Shown: positions 27,775 through 35,646 of the stretch, piece by piece | Numbering within the stretch: the stretch's first letter is position 1 | How the letters are laid out: every line of letters starts with the position of its first letter | NCBI RefSeq assembly: GCF_001426545.1 | Contig: NZ_LMEZ01000011.1 | Span: forward strand, 1-64,000 | Length of the DNA stretch: 64,000 bases | Direction: 5' to 3' | From: Mycobacterium sp. Root135 | Lineage (GTDB): Bacteria; Actinomycetota; Actinomycetes; Mycobacteriales; Mycobacteriaceae | Notes under the pieces: model-generated | Database searches by the model: none | What the model was told of the DNA's origin: nothing | What the model saw: only the letters and a program-made list of their open reading frames with translations | Made by a program: the position numbers and the translations under genes

Positions 27775-28727
27775 CACCACGTCCCGCGGGGGTGGGCGCG
27801 GGCGACGACCTGCATCTCGGCCAGCAACGGACTCAGTGCCTCGGTGTGCAGGCCGTCGCGTCCCTTGCGGGTTTGCACCCCGGCCAGCGGCCGGGCTGCA
27901 GGGCGGTCCATCCCGGCGGCGGCCAACACCTGCTCGAACACCACGTCCACGTCGTCGGCGACGGTGGCGGGGTCGACTCCGACCCCGGCGGCGGCCGCGG
28001 CGGCTTCGACGGGGTGGGTTTCGGTCAGTTCGGTCCACAGCGGCCAGAGCGCGGCTAGCGCCTCGGTGAGCCGGCGGCGGGACTCCTCGGTCCCGTGGGC
28101 CAGGGTGACGAACCATCGGCCGGCGAAGTCGCGGTGGTAGGCAAGTTCCTTGGCGCCCTTGGCCGCAACGGCGGCCAGGACCGCGTCGGTGCTGCTCTTC
28201 AGCCGCTCCATGATCGCCAGCCGCCAGGTCGCGAGCATCAGGATGCGGGCGATGGTCTCGGCGAAGTCGCCGTTGGGCACCTCCACCAGCCGTACGTTGC
28301 GGAAGTCCTTGTCGTCGCGGAAGAACGCCAACCGGTCCTCGTCGGGGACCGGCGAGTCGGCGGGCAGGACGGGAACCACGGAGGGGTCCGCTGCGGCGGC
28401 CCGGGCCAGCAGCAGACGTGCCTGCCCGAGCAGGTCGAGTGCGATGTTGGCCAGCGCGATGTCCTCCTCCAGGTCGGGGGCGTTGCTGCACCACTGCGAG
28501 ATGCGTTGGGAGGCAATGAGTGCGTCGTCACCGAGCATCACGCAGTACTGGGCCAGGACGTGGGGGTCCACCGTGGAGGGCACGGTGGTGTCCACCCCGG
28601 CCAGCGGGTCCTCGAAGTCGGTGCCGAACGCCCAGTGGGCGTCGTTGACCAACAGTCCGGAGTAGGCGTTGTCGTGGTCGTCGGGTTCGTGGGTGTGCAC
28701 GTCAGGCATGGGTTTCTCGCTGCTCAC
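27774..28727 (-). CDS. paaC: PaaC, structural subunit of phenylacetyl-CoA epoxidase
   Basis: 317 residues from GTG 28727, sharing GTGA with the paaB stop. The protein is an all-helical ferritin-like fold; 'GDDALIASQRISQWCSNAPD' and 'LEEDIALANIALDLLGQAR' are PaaC signatures. PaaC is the non-catalytic partner that forms the heterodimer with PaaA. About 40 N-terminal residues are acidic and probably disordered, making it longer than E. coli PaaC (248). Confidence 0.92.
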   Translation of the reverse strand: MSSEKPMPDVHTHEPDDHDNAYSGLLVNDAHWAFGTDFEDPLAGVDTTVPSTVDPHVLAQYCVMLGDDALIASQRISQWCSNAPDLEEDIALANIALDLLGQARLLLARAAAADPSVVPVLPADSPVPDEDRLAFFRDDKDFRNVRLVEVPNGDFAETIARILMLATWRLAIMERLKSSTDAVLAAVAAKGAKELAYHRDFAGRWFVTLAHGTEESRRRLTEALAALWPLWTELTETHPVEAAAAAAGVGVDPATVADDVDVVFEQVLAAAGMDRPAARPLAGVQTRKGRDGLHTEALSPLLAEMQVVARAHPRGTW

Positions 28728-29023
28728 ATGTGGGGGACGTCATCGGGGATGGCGTAGAAGGTGGGGTGGCGGTAGACCTTGTCTCCGCTGGGGGCGAACA
28801 ACGGGTCCTTCTCATCCGGGCTGGAGGCCACGATCCGGTCCGAGGGCAGCACCCAAATGCTCACGCCCTCGTTGCGGCGGGTGTAGACGTCGCGGGCGTG
28901 TAGCAGCGCCATCTGGTCGTCGTGGGCGTGCAGTGAGCCCACGTGAACGTGGTTGAGGCCGCGCTTGGCGCGGACGAACACCTCGTAGAGCGGCCAGTCG
29001 GTGCTCGGGTTGGTGTCGGTCAT
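28724..29023 (-). CDS. paaB: PaaB, bridging subunit of phenylacetyl-CoA epoxidase
   Basis: 99 residues. 'WPLYEVFVRAKRGLNHVHVG' and 'ALLHARDVYTRRNEGVSIW' are diagnostic of PaaB. This small beta protein joins two PaaAC units and helps couple reductase to oxygenase. It overlaps paaA and paaC by four bases each. Confidence 0.94.
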   Translation of the reverse strand: MTDTNPSTDWPLYEVFVRAKRGLNHVHVGSLHAHDDQMALLHARDVYTRRNEGVSIWVLPSDRIVASSPDEKDPLFAPSGDKVYRHPTFYAIPDDVPHM

Positions 29024-29973
29024 GCCGTTGCCTCCTGGGGCTGCTGCTTGGCGGCGAACGCGCGCGCGGCTTCGCGCACCCAGTTGCCGTCGTCGCGGGC
29101 CTTGCGGCGATGGGCCAACCGTTGGGCGTTGCAGGGTCCGTCACCCTTGACCACGGCCCAGAACTCGTCCCAGTCGATCTCGCCGAAGTCGTGGGACTGG
29201 CGTTCCTCGTTCCACCGCAGATCCGGATCGGGGAAGGTGACGCCGAGGATCTTGGCCTGCGGGATCGACATGTCGACGAAGCGTTGGCGCAGTTCGTCGT
29301 TGGTGTGGGTCTTGATGCCCCAGGCCATCGACTGCTCGGTGTTGGTGGAGTCCTCGTCGGGGGGACCGAACATCATCAGCGCCGGCCACCAGAAGCGGTT
29401 CACCGATTCCTGCACCATGGCGCGTTGTTCGTCGGTGCCACGCATCATCGTCATCAGCAGCTCGAAGCCTTGGCGCTGGTGGAAGGATTCTTCCTTGCAG
29501 ATGCGGATCATGGCACGCCCGTAGGGCCCAAAGGACGTGCGGCACAACGGCACCTGGTTGCAGATGGCCGCGCCGTCGACCAGCCAGCCGATGACCCCGA
29601 CGTCGGCGTAGGACAGCGTGGGGTAGTTGAAGATCGAGGAGTACTTCTGCGTGCCGGCGATCAGTTGGTCGGTCAGGTTCTGGCGCGAGGCGCCCAGGGT
29701 TTCGGCGGCGGAGTACAGGTAGAGGCCGTGGCCGGCCTCGTCTTGGACCTTGGCCAGCAGGATTGCCTTGCGCCGCAAGGACGGGGCCCGGCCGATCCAG
29801 TTGCCTTCGGGCTGCATGCCGATGATCTCCGAATGGGCGTGTTGGGCGACCTGGCGGATCAGCGTCTTGCGGTAGGCCTCGGGCATCCAGTCGCGGGGTT
29901 CGACGCGGTCCTTGGCGGCGATCGCGGCCTCGAACTGGGCGACGAACTCGGGTTCTGCGACAGTCGATGTCAT
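29020..29973 (-). CDS. paaA: PaaA, catalytic di-iron subunit of phenylacetyl-CoA epoxidase
   Basis: 317 residues from ATG 29973, which has GGAGG five bases upstream; the GTG six bases earlier would crowd this site. The di-iron ligands are visible in 'VQDEAGHGLYLYS' and 'ICKEESFHQRQGFEL' (E-x2-H motifs). PaaA inserts one oxygen of O2 into the ring of phenylacetyl-CoA to give the 1,2-epoxide. It is the first gene of the operon paaABCDEFHIG and faces paaZ across a 115-base divergent promoter with a palindromic operator. Confidence 0.95.
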   Translation of the reverse strand: MTSTVAEPEFVAQFEAAIAAKDRVEPRDWMPEAYRKTLIRQVAQHAHSEIIGMQPEGNWIGRAPSLRRKAILLAKVQDEAGHGLYLYSAAETLGASRQNLTDQLIAGTQKYSSIFNYPTLSYADVGVIGWLVDGAAICNQVPLCRTSFGPYGRAMIRICKEESFHQRQGFELLMTMMRGTDEQRAMVQESVNRFWWPALMMFGPPDEDSTNTEQSMAWGIKTHTNDELRQRFVDMSIPQAKILGVTFPDPDLRWNEERQSHDFGEIDWDEFWAVVKGDGPCNAQRLAHRRKARDDGNWVREAARAFAAKQQPQEATA

Positions 29974-30003
29974 GGGCACCTCCGGTGCGACGAGGGTATT
30001 TAC

Positions 30004-30021
30004 TGACCGAACGTTCTGTAC
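30004..30021. promoter_or_regulatory. PaaR operator in the paaA-paaZ divergent promoter
   Basis: The core ACCGAACGTTCTGT (30006-30019) is a near-palindrome (12 of 14 positions symmetrical) midway between two divergent start codons. The extended string CTGACCGAAC recurs at the other divergent paa promoter (34573-34589). TetR-type PaaR repressors of Gram-positive and actinobacterial paa clusters bind operators of this kind and are released by phenylacetyl-CoA. The nearby TetR gene at 32549 is the likely ligand-sensing partner. Confidence 0.68.
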
Positions 30022-30088
30022 TACTGTGGCACACGCAGCCAGGGGCGCGCAATGGGCCCGGGCACTTCAAATCGGAAGGAAGCGCACT

Positions 30089-32137
30089 GTGAGCGCAGTA
30101 CTGCAGAGTTACGTGGCGGGGCAGTGGTTTAGCTCCCCGGACGAGGGAGAGTCGGTCGCCGACGCCGTCACCGGAGAAGAGGTCACGCGCATCTCCAGCC
30201 GTGGCCTGGACTACGCCGCGATGGTCGACCACGCCCGCACCGTCGGCGCACCGGCCATTCAGGCGCTGACGTTCCACCAGCGCGCAGGCCTGCTCAAGGC
30301 CCTGGCCAAGCACCTCGGCGGGTTCAAGGACGAGTTCTACGCCCTGTCCGCCCGCACCGGCGCCACCCGCCGCGACTCGATGGTCGACGTCGACGGCGGC
30401 ATCGGCACCGTGTTCTCCTACGCCAGCAAGGGCACCCGGGAACTCCCCAACGACACCATCGTCCTCGACGGCGCGGTGGAAACCCTTGGCAAGAACGGCA
30501 CCTTCCTGGGTCAGCACCTCTACACCTCGCGCCCCGGGGTCGCGGTACAGATCAACGCGTTCAACTTCCCGGTGTGGGGCATGCTGGAGAAGTTCGCCCC
30601 GGCCTTCCTCGCCGGGCTGCCCAGCATCGTCAAGCCCGGCAGCCAGACCGCTTACCTCACCGAAGCGGTGGTACGGCGCATCGTCGAGTCGCAGATCCTG
30701 CCCGAGGGGTCCCTGCAGCTGGTCTGCGGCAGTGCCGGCACCCTGCTCGACGAACTCACCGAACAGGATTCGGTCGCGTTCACCGGTTCGGCCCACACCG
30801 CCGGGCTGCTGCGCAACCACCCCTCGGTCCTCCACGGAGGCGTACGCCTCGGCGTGGAGGCCGACTCGCTGAATTGCTCGATCCTGGGCCTCGACGTCAC
30901 CGCCGAAGACCCCGAGTTCGACCTGTTCGTCAAGGGCGTGGTCGCCGAGATGACCGTCAAGGCCGGCCAGAAGTGCACCGCCATCCGCCGGGTCATCGTG
31001 CCCGAGGCCCTCGCCGACGACGTGGTCGCCGCCCTCAGCGCCCGGCTGGCCAAGATCACCGTCGGCCACCCCGACAGCGAGGGTGTCCGCATGGGCGCGC
31101 TGGCGAGCGTGGGCCAGCGCCAAGAAGTCCGCAAGGCTATCGAGGCGTTCACCAGCTCGGCCGACATCGTCTTCGGCGATCCGAACAACGTGGACGTCGT
31201 CGACGCCGACGCCGAGCGCGGCGCGTTCATGGCGCCGGTGCTGCTGCGGGCCCGCCCCGGCGCCACCGAGCCCCACGACGTCGAACCGTTCGGCCCGGTG
31301 GCCACGGTGCTGACCTACGGCACCACCGCCGAGGCGGTCGAGTTGGCAGCACGCGGACGCGGCAGCCTGGTGGCCTCCCTGGTCAGCCACGACCGCCAGA
31401 TCGTCCGCGAGGTCGCCCTGGGCTTGGCGCCCTGGCACGGTCGCCTGCTGGTCCTCGACCGCGACGACGCCGCCGAATCCACCGGCCACGGCAGTCCGCT
31501 GCCCACCCTGGTTCACGGCGGCCCCGGCCGCGCGGGGGGCGGGGAGGAACTCGGCGGGATCCGTGGGGTGCTGCATCACATGCAGCGCACCGCTATTCAG
31601 GGTTCTCCGGACATGCTCACCGCGATCACCGGGCGCTGGATGACCGGCGCCCAGCGGGGGACCGACGAGGTGCACCCCTTCCGCAAGGATCTGGCGTCGT
31701 TGCGCATCGGTGACAGCATCACCTCCGATCGGCGCGAGGTCAGCCTGGCCGACATCGACCACTTCGCGGAGTTCACTGGCGACACCTTCTACGCCCACAC
31801 CGACCCCGAGGCCGCGGCGGCCAACCCGCTCTTCGGTGGCATCGTCGCCCATGGCTACCTCGTCGTGTCCTTGGCCGCCGGTCTGTTCGTCGAACCCAAC
31901 CCCGGCCCCGTCCTGGCCAACTTCGGCGTGGACCACCTGCGGTTCCTGACCCCGGTGAAGGCCGGTGACTCGATCGCGGTGACCCTGACCGTCAAGCAGA
32001 TCACCCCACGCTCGAGCGCGGACTACGGCGAAGTCCGGTGGGACGCAGTGGTGGTCAACCAGGACGACGCCCCGGTGGCGACCTATGACGTGCTGACCTT
32101 GGTCGCTAAGACCTGGGCCCAGGACGGTGAGAAGTAA
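30089..32137 (+). CDS. paaZ: PaaZ, bifunctional oxepin-CoA hydrolase/aldehyde dehydrogenase
   Basis: 682 residues from GTG 30089 with GGAAGGAAG upstream; the open frame before it lies in the promoter and paaA. Residues ~1-510 are an aldehyde dehydrogenase with Glu in 'GVEADSLNCSILG' and the catalytic Cys in 'AGQKCTAIRR'. Residues ~540-680 are a MaoC-type hydratase with 'EFTGDTFYAHTDP' and 'VAHGYLVVSLAAGL'. PaaZ opens the oxepin ring and oxidises the resulting semialdehyde. Length and domain order match E. coli PaaZ (681). The stop shares a base with the next ATG. Confidence 0.94.
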   Translation: MSAVLQSYVAGQWFSSPDEGESVADAVTGEEVTRISSRGLDYAAMVDHARTVGAPAIQALTFHQRAGLLKALAKHLGGFKDEFYALSARTGATRRDSMVDVDGGIGTVFSYASKGTRELPNDTIVLDGAVETLGKNGTFLGQHLYTSRPGVAVQINAFNFPVWGMLEKFAPAFLAGLPSIVKPGSQTAYLTEAVVRRIVESQILPEGSLQLVCGSAGTLLDELTEQDSVAFTGSAHTAGLLRNHPSVLHGGVRLGVEADSLNCSILGLDVTAEDPEFDLFVKGVVAEMTVKAGQKCTAIRRVIVPEALADDVVAALSARLAKITVGHPDSEGVRMGALASVGQRQEVRKAIEAFTSSADIVFGDPNNVDVVDADAERGAFMAPVLLRARPGATEPHDVEPFGPVATVLTYGTTAEAVELAARGRGSLVASLVSHDRQIVREVALGLAPWHGRLLVLDRDDAAESTGHGSPLPTLVHGGPGRAGGGEELGGIRGVLHHMQRTAIQGSPDMLTAITGRWMTGAQRGTDEVHPFRKDLASLRIGDSITSDRREVSLADIDHFAEFTGDTFYAHTDPEAAAANPLFGGIVAHGYLVVSLAAGLFVEPNPGPVLANFGVDHLRFLTPVKAGDSIAVTLTVKQITPRSSADYGEVRWDAVVVNQDDAPVATYDVLTLVAKTWAQDGEK

Positions 32138-32433
32138 TGCACCGCATGACCGTTCAGTACCAGAGCCCGGCAGACCCGGAGGCCTTCGACGGCAAGTACT
32201 TCGGCGAGCACGTCCCGCTGTGTCAGACGTTGCCCGGCTTGCGGGCGACGTCGTTCTCCAAGCCGCGCGCCCTGGGCGGGGTCGCGCCCTACCTGGTGGC
32301 CGAATTCGACTTCGACGACGCCGCGGCGTTGAAGACGGCGTTGCGCTCACCGGAGATGGCCGCCGTCGCCGCCGACGCCGAGACGTTGCCCGCCGACCGG
32401 GTCATGTTCACCGGCGAGGTGACCACCGGGTGA
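32137..32433 (+). CDS. EthD-family small protein
   Basis: 98 residues from ATG 32137 (TAATG junction with paaZ); ATG 32146 is an alternative. The order of strands and 'YFGEHVPLCQTLPGLR' fit the dimeric alpha-beta barrel EthD family, which has the H-x-P-L motif. EthD proteins accompany oxygenase or degradation operons, and their chemistry is mostly unknown. A terminator follows directly, so it closes the paaZ transcript. Confidence 0.8.
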   Translation: MHRMTVQYQSPADPEAFDGKYFGEHVPLCQTLPGLRATSFSKPRALGGVAPYLVAEFDFDDAAALKTALRSPEMAAVAADAETLPADRVMFTGEVTTG

Positions 32434-32450
32434 GCTTCGCCCACGGGCAC

Positions 32451-32486
32451 GCAAGGGGGGTCGGCGGTGACGCCGGCCCCCCTTGC
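32451..32486 (+). terminator. terminator after paaZ-ethD
   Basis: GCAAGGGGGGTCGGCG pairs with CGCCGGCCCCCCTTGC around loop GTGA, a 16-bp stem with one G-T pair. It lies 18 bases after the ethD-like stop and 63 bases before the paaR start, so paaR needs its own promoter or low read-through. Confidence 0.8.
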
Positions 32487-32548
32487 GGTTCACGCCCCGG
32501 CGGCTGCGAGGTGTCGGAGGAGCCCGGCGGCGGTGACTGCGTGCGAGC

Positions 32549-33175
32549 ATGGACGCCATGACCCACAGCGCTGCGCCCGGCAAGCGGCTGCCGTCGGGCG
32601 AGCTGCGCCCCACCTACACCTTGGACCGGCTACTCGACGTCGCGGTGCAGGTGTTCACCGACCGGGGGTATGACGGCACCAGCTTCCAGCACCTCTCGGC
32701 GGCCTCCGGGCTGTCGAAGTCCTCGATCTATCACCACATCGACGGCAAGGAACAGCTGCTGCGGCTCGGCCTGGAGCGGGCGTTGGAGCCGTTGATCGCC
32801 AGCACCACCGAGGACGCCGCCACCACCGGACCGGCGGTGGACCGGCTCGGTTACCTGATCCGACGCAACCTGCAGATCATGGCCGAGCGACTTCCCTACG
32901 TCACGTTGCTGCTCAACGTGCACGGCAATACCGAACCCGAACGCTGGGCGCTTGAGCAACGACGTTCCTACGACAAGTTCGTCGCCGGGGTGGTGCAGCA
33001 GGCCATCGACGAAGGCGACGTGCGCGCCGACGTCGACGCCCGCACCACCGCACGGCTGATCTTCGGCATGACCAACTCGGTGCGCGAGTGGTACCGCCCC
33101 GACCGCCACATCAAACCCGCCGCCCTGGCCGAGCAGGTCACCTCAATGCTGATGGACGGCATCCGGGCCCGCTAG
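32549..33175 (+). CDS. paaR: TetR-family regulator, probably PaaR
   Basis: 208 residues from ATG 32549 (ATG 32558 also possible). The N-terminal helix-turn-helix is 'SFQHLSAASGLSKSSIYHHI' near residues 45-65, followed by a helical ligand domain. Position between paaZ-ethD and paaK suggests that it is the phenylacetyl-CoA-responsive repressor of the cluster. The two ACCGAAC palindromes at the divergent paa promoters are the natural targets. It is convergent with paaK, with stops 5 bases apart. Confidence 0.8.
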   Translation: MDAMTHSAAPGKRLPSGELRPTYTLDRLLDVAVQVFTDRGYDGTSFQHLSAASGLSKSSIYHHIDGKEQLLRLGLERALEPLIASTTEDAATTGPAVDRLGYLIRRNLQIMAERLPYVTLLLNVHGNTEPERWALEQRRSYDKFVAGVVQQAIDEGDVRADVDARTTARLIFGMTNSVREWYRPDRHIKPAALAEQVTSMLMDGIRAR

Positions 33176-33180
33176 TGGCC

Positions 33181-34485
33181 TCACCGCGGCGGGCGGTCGT
33201 CGACCACGCGGCGCATCTTGCCCGCCGAACGCTCCACCGAATTCGGTGCCAGCACGTCCACGGCCACGGTGACGCCGATCGAGTTCTTGATCAGCCCCAC
33301 CAGCCGGGTCCCGGCCGCCTCGGCGGCCGTCCCCGCACCGAGGCGGTGCTCGACGCGCACGGTGAGCTTGTCGAGTTTGTCGGTGCGCGACAGCACGCAC
33401 TGAAAGTGCGGGGCCAGCTCGGGAACCGCGAGGATCAGTTCCTCTATCTGAGTGGGGAACAGGTTGACCCCCCGCAGGATGATCATGTCGTCGGTCCGCC
33501 CGGTGATCTTCTCGATGCGTCGCATGGCGCGCGCCGTCGGCGGCAGCAGCCGGGTCAGATCCCGGGTGCGGTAGCGGATGATCGGCATCGCCTGCTTGGT
33601 CAGCGAGGTGAACACCAGTTCGCCGGGCTGCCCGTCGGGCACCGGTTGCAACGTCACCGGGTCGACCACCTCGGGATAGAAGTGGTCCTCCCACACGGTC
33701 AACCCGTCCTTGGTCTCCACGCACTCGCTGGCCACACCGGGACCGATGACCTCGGAGAGTCCGTAGATGTCCACGGCGTGCATGTCGAGACGCTCTTCCA
33801 TCTCGCGGCGCATGTCGTTTGTCCACGGTTCGGCACCGAAGATGCCGACCTTCAGCGACGTCGACCGGGGGTCGACTCCTTGGCGTTCCATCTCGTCGAT
33901 GATGGAGAGCATGTAGGACGGGGTGACGGTGATGATGTCGGGTTCGAAGTCGCGGATCAGCTGCACTTGGCGTTCGGTCATGCCACCGGAGACCGGCACC
34001 ACGGTGCACCCCAGCTTCTCCGCGCCCGCGTGGGCGCCCAGACCGCCGGTGAACAGGCCGTAGCCGTAGGCGTTGTGCAGGACGTGACCGCGTCGGCCGC
34101 CGGCGGCGCGCACACTGCGGGCCACCACGGTGGCCCACATGTCGAGGTCTTCGCCGGTGTAGCCGACCACGGTGGGGCGGCCGGTGGTTCCGGAGGAGGC
34201 GTGGATCCGCGACACCTGCTCGCGCGGTACGGCGAACATGCCGAAGGGGTAGTTGTCCCGCAAGTCGAGCTTGGTGGTGAACGGCAGCTTGGCCAGGTCC
34301 TCGAGGGACTTGACGTCGTCGGGGTGTACGCCGGCGGCGTCGAAGGACTGCCGGTAGAAGGCCACGTTGTCGTAGGCGTGGTGCACCGACCACCGCAGCC
34401 GTTCGAGCTGCAGCTCGCGCAGTTGATCGGGCGAGATCGTTTCGACGGCGTCGAGGTCTCCTGGGCGTGGGCTCAAATCCAGCAT
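33181..34485 (-). CDS. paaK: Phenylacetate-CoA ligase
   Basis: 434 residues. The ATP-binding loop 'SSGTTGRPTVVGYT' is at ~97-110, with 'IYGLSEVIGPGVASEC', 'RYRTRDLTRLLP' and 'GRTDDMIILRGVNLFPTQIE' following, as in PaaK. The enzyme activates phenylacetate to phenylacetyl-CoA and so commits it to the pathway. It is divergent from the FeaR-type regulator across a 139-base region containing a PaaR-type palindrome. Confidence 0.94.
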   Translation of the reverse strand: MLDLSPRPGDLDAVETISPDQLRELQLERLRWSVHHAYDNVAFYRQSFDAAGVHPDDVKSLEDLAKLPFTTKLDLRDNYPFGMFAVPREQVSRIHASSGTTGRPTVVGYTGEDLDMWATVVARSVRAAGGRRGHVLHNAYGYGLFTGGLGAHAGAEKLGCTVVPVSGGMTERQVQLIRDFEPDIITVTPSYMLSIIDEMERQGVDPRSTSLKVGIFGAEPWTNDMRREMEERLDMHAVDIYGLSEVIGPGVASECVETKDGLTVWEDHFYPEVVDPVTLQPVPDGQPGELVFTSLTKQAMPIIRYRTRDLTRLLPPTARAMRRIEKITGRTDDMIILRGVNLFPTQIEELILAVPELAPHFQCVLSRTDKLDKLTVRVEHRLGAGTAAEAAGTRLVGLIKNSIGVTVAVDVLAPNSVERSAGKMRRVVDDRPPR

Positions 34486-34572
34486 GTGACCACTCGCTTT
34501 CTTCTTGGTCGCTGGGTTCTACGGTGTCTCACCAGGACCCGCGGAACTTGGACGCTGCCGCACGCATCTTGA

Positions 34573-34591
34573 CTGACCGAACATTCGGTAC
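34573..34591. promoter_or_regulatory. PaaR-type operator between paaK and the FeaR-type regulator
   Basis: ACCGAACATTCGGT (34576-34589) has perfect 6-base arms ACCGAA/TTCGGT and shares CTGACCGAAC with the site at 30002-30012. It sits 87 bases upstream of paaK and 36 bases upstream of the AraC-family gene, so it could govern both. Its better symmetry suggests tighter binding than at the paaA-paaZ promoter. Confidence 0.68.
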
Positions 34592-34624
34592 GTACGGTGA
34601 TGGCTGTCACAGAAGGAGCGACCG

Positions 34625-35590
34625 ATGACACTGGACACCGCCATGCCCGTCGCCGAGCCGCGTGGGTTCGACGCCTGGCAGGACAGCATCTGCGACACGT
34701 TCGTGCCGCTGGACGCGCATTGCGAGGGCCGCGCGGCGGACGACTTCCTTGGCGGTGTGGACTCCACGAGCCTGGGCGCGGTGGTGCTCGCCGAGGTGTC
34801 GGCCTCGCGAGCGGTGGTCGAGCGCACGCCGAAACTGATCCGGCGCGCCGACCCCGAGCTGTACAAGTTCGGCCTGCAGGTCAGCGGGGACTGCGTCATC
34901 GAGCAGAACGGCCGCCAAGCTCATCTGCGGCCGGGCGACTTCGCGATCTACGACACCTCGCGCCCTTACCGGCTGCGCTTTGGCGACGACTTCCGGATGA
35001 CGATTGCGATGTTCCCCCGGTCGTTGGTGCGACTGCCCGAGAAGCACATGGCCGAGTTGACCGCGGTGCGCTTGGCCGGGGACACCGGTCTGGGGTCGCT
35101 GATCGCGCCGTTGATGCGGGGGCTGGGCGCCGAGCGCACGGGGACGCGTCCGGTGATCGCCACCCATCTGGGGGATGCGGTGGTCGACCTCATCACCGCG
35201 GCGTTCGCCGAACAGATGCAGCGCCCGCTGGAGGAGGATTCCGCCGGCGCTCATCGGATGCTGGTAGCCCAGGCGAGCAAGTTCATCGACGAGCACCTCA
35301 CCGACAGCGAGTTGTGCAGCAAAACCGTCGCCGATGCGCACTTCGTGTCGGTGCGGCTGTTGCAGAAGGCCTTCGAAGCAGAAGGAATGTCGGCGACGGC
35401 GTTGATCCGCACGCGGCGGCTGGAACGTTGCCGCCGCGACCTGGTCGACCCCGGGTGCCGGCACTTGCCGATCGCCCTCATCGGTCACCGGTGGGGTTTT
35501 CCCGACGCCGCGCACTTCTCCCGCTTGTTCCGCAACGCCTACGGTGCGTCCCCTCGGGAGTTCCGCAAGGCCAACGGCCTTGCGGCATAG
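34625..35590 (+). CDS. AraC-family regulator, FeaR-like
   Basis: 321 residues from ATG 34625 with AAGGAG upstream. The N-terminal half is an AraC-binding-like sensor domain (pattern 'SGDCVIEQNGRQAHLRPGDF'), and the C-terminal ~100 residues contain two helix-turn-helix motifs ending 'WGFPDAAHFSRLFRNAYG'. E. coli FeaR has the same layout and activates tynA (amine oxidase) and feaB (phenylacetaldehyde dehydrogenase). Here the aldehyde dehydrogenase is the next gene (convergent) and a TynA-like oxidase lies at 49 kb, supporting the comparison. Confidence 0.8.
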   Translation: MTLDTAMPVAEPRGFDAWQDSICDTFVPLDAHCEGRAADDFLGGVDSTSLGAVVLAEVSASRAVVERTPKLIRRADPELYKFGLQVSGDCVIEQNGRQAHLRPGDFAIYDTSRPYRLRFGDDFRMTIAMFPRSLVRLPEKHMAELTAVRLAGDTGLGSLIAPLMRGLGAERTGTRPVIATHLGDAVVDLITAAFAEQMQRPLEEDSAGAHRMLVAQASKFIDEHLTDSELCSKTVADAHFVSVRLLQKAFEAEGMSATALIRTRRLERCRRDLVDPGCRHLPIALIGHRWGFPDAAHFSRLFRNAYGASPREFRKANGLAA

Positions 35591-35610
35591 GTCTTTCACG
35601 AGGCCGAGCC

Positions 35611-35646
35611 GGTAGTGGCGTGCGCGGTGCGCACGCCACCGGCCGG
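35611..35646. terminator. bidirectional terminator between regulator and aldehyde dehydrogenase
   Basis: GTGGCGTGCGC (35615-35625) pairs perfectly with GCGCACGCCAC (35629-35639) around GGT, and GGT/ACC plus CCGG flanks extend the stem. It fills the 56-base gap between two convergent genes and ends exactly where the aldehyde dehydrogenase stop codon begins. Confidence 0.75.

Noticed and set aside
29141..32350. A very long open frame (over 1,000 codons) on the minus strand across paaZ and paaA
   Set aside because: It is antisense to paaZ and out of frame with paaA, both of which have full family motifs. High-GC codon use opens such shadow frames.
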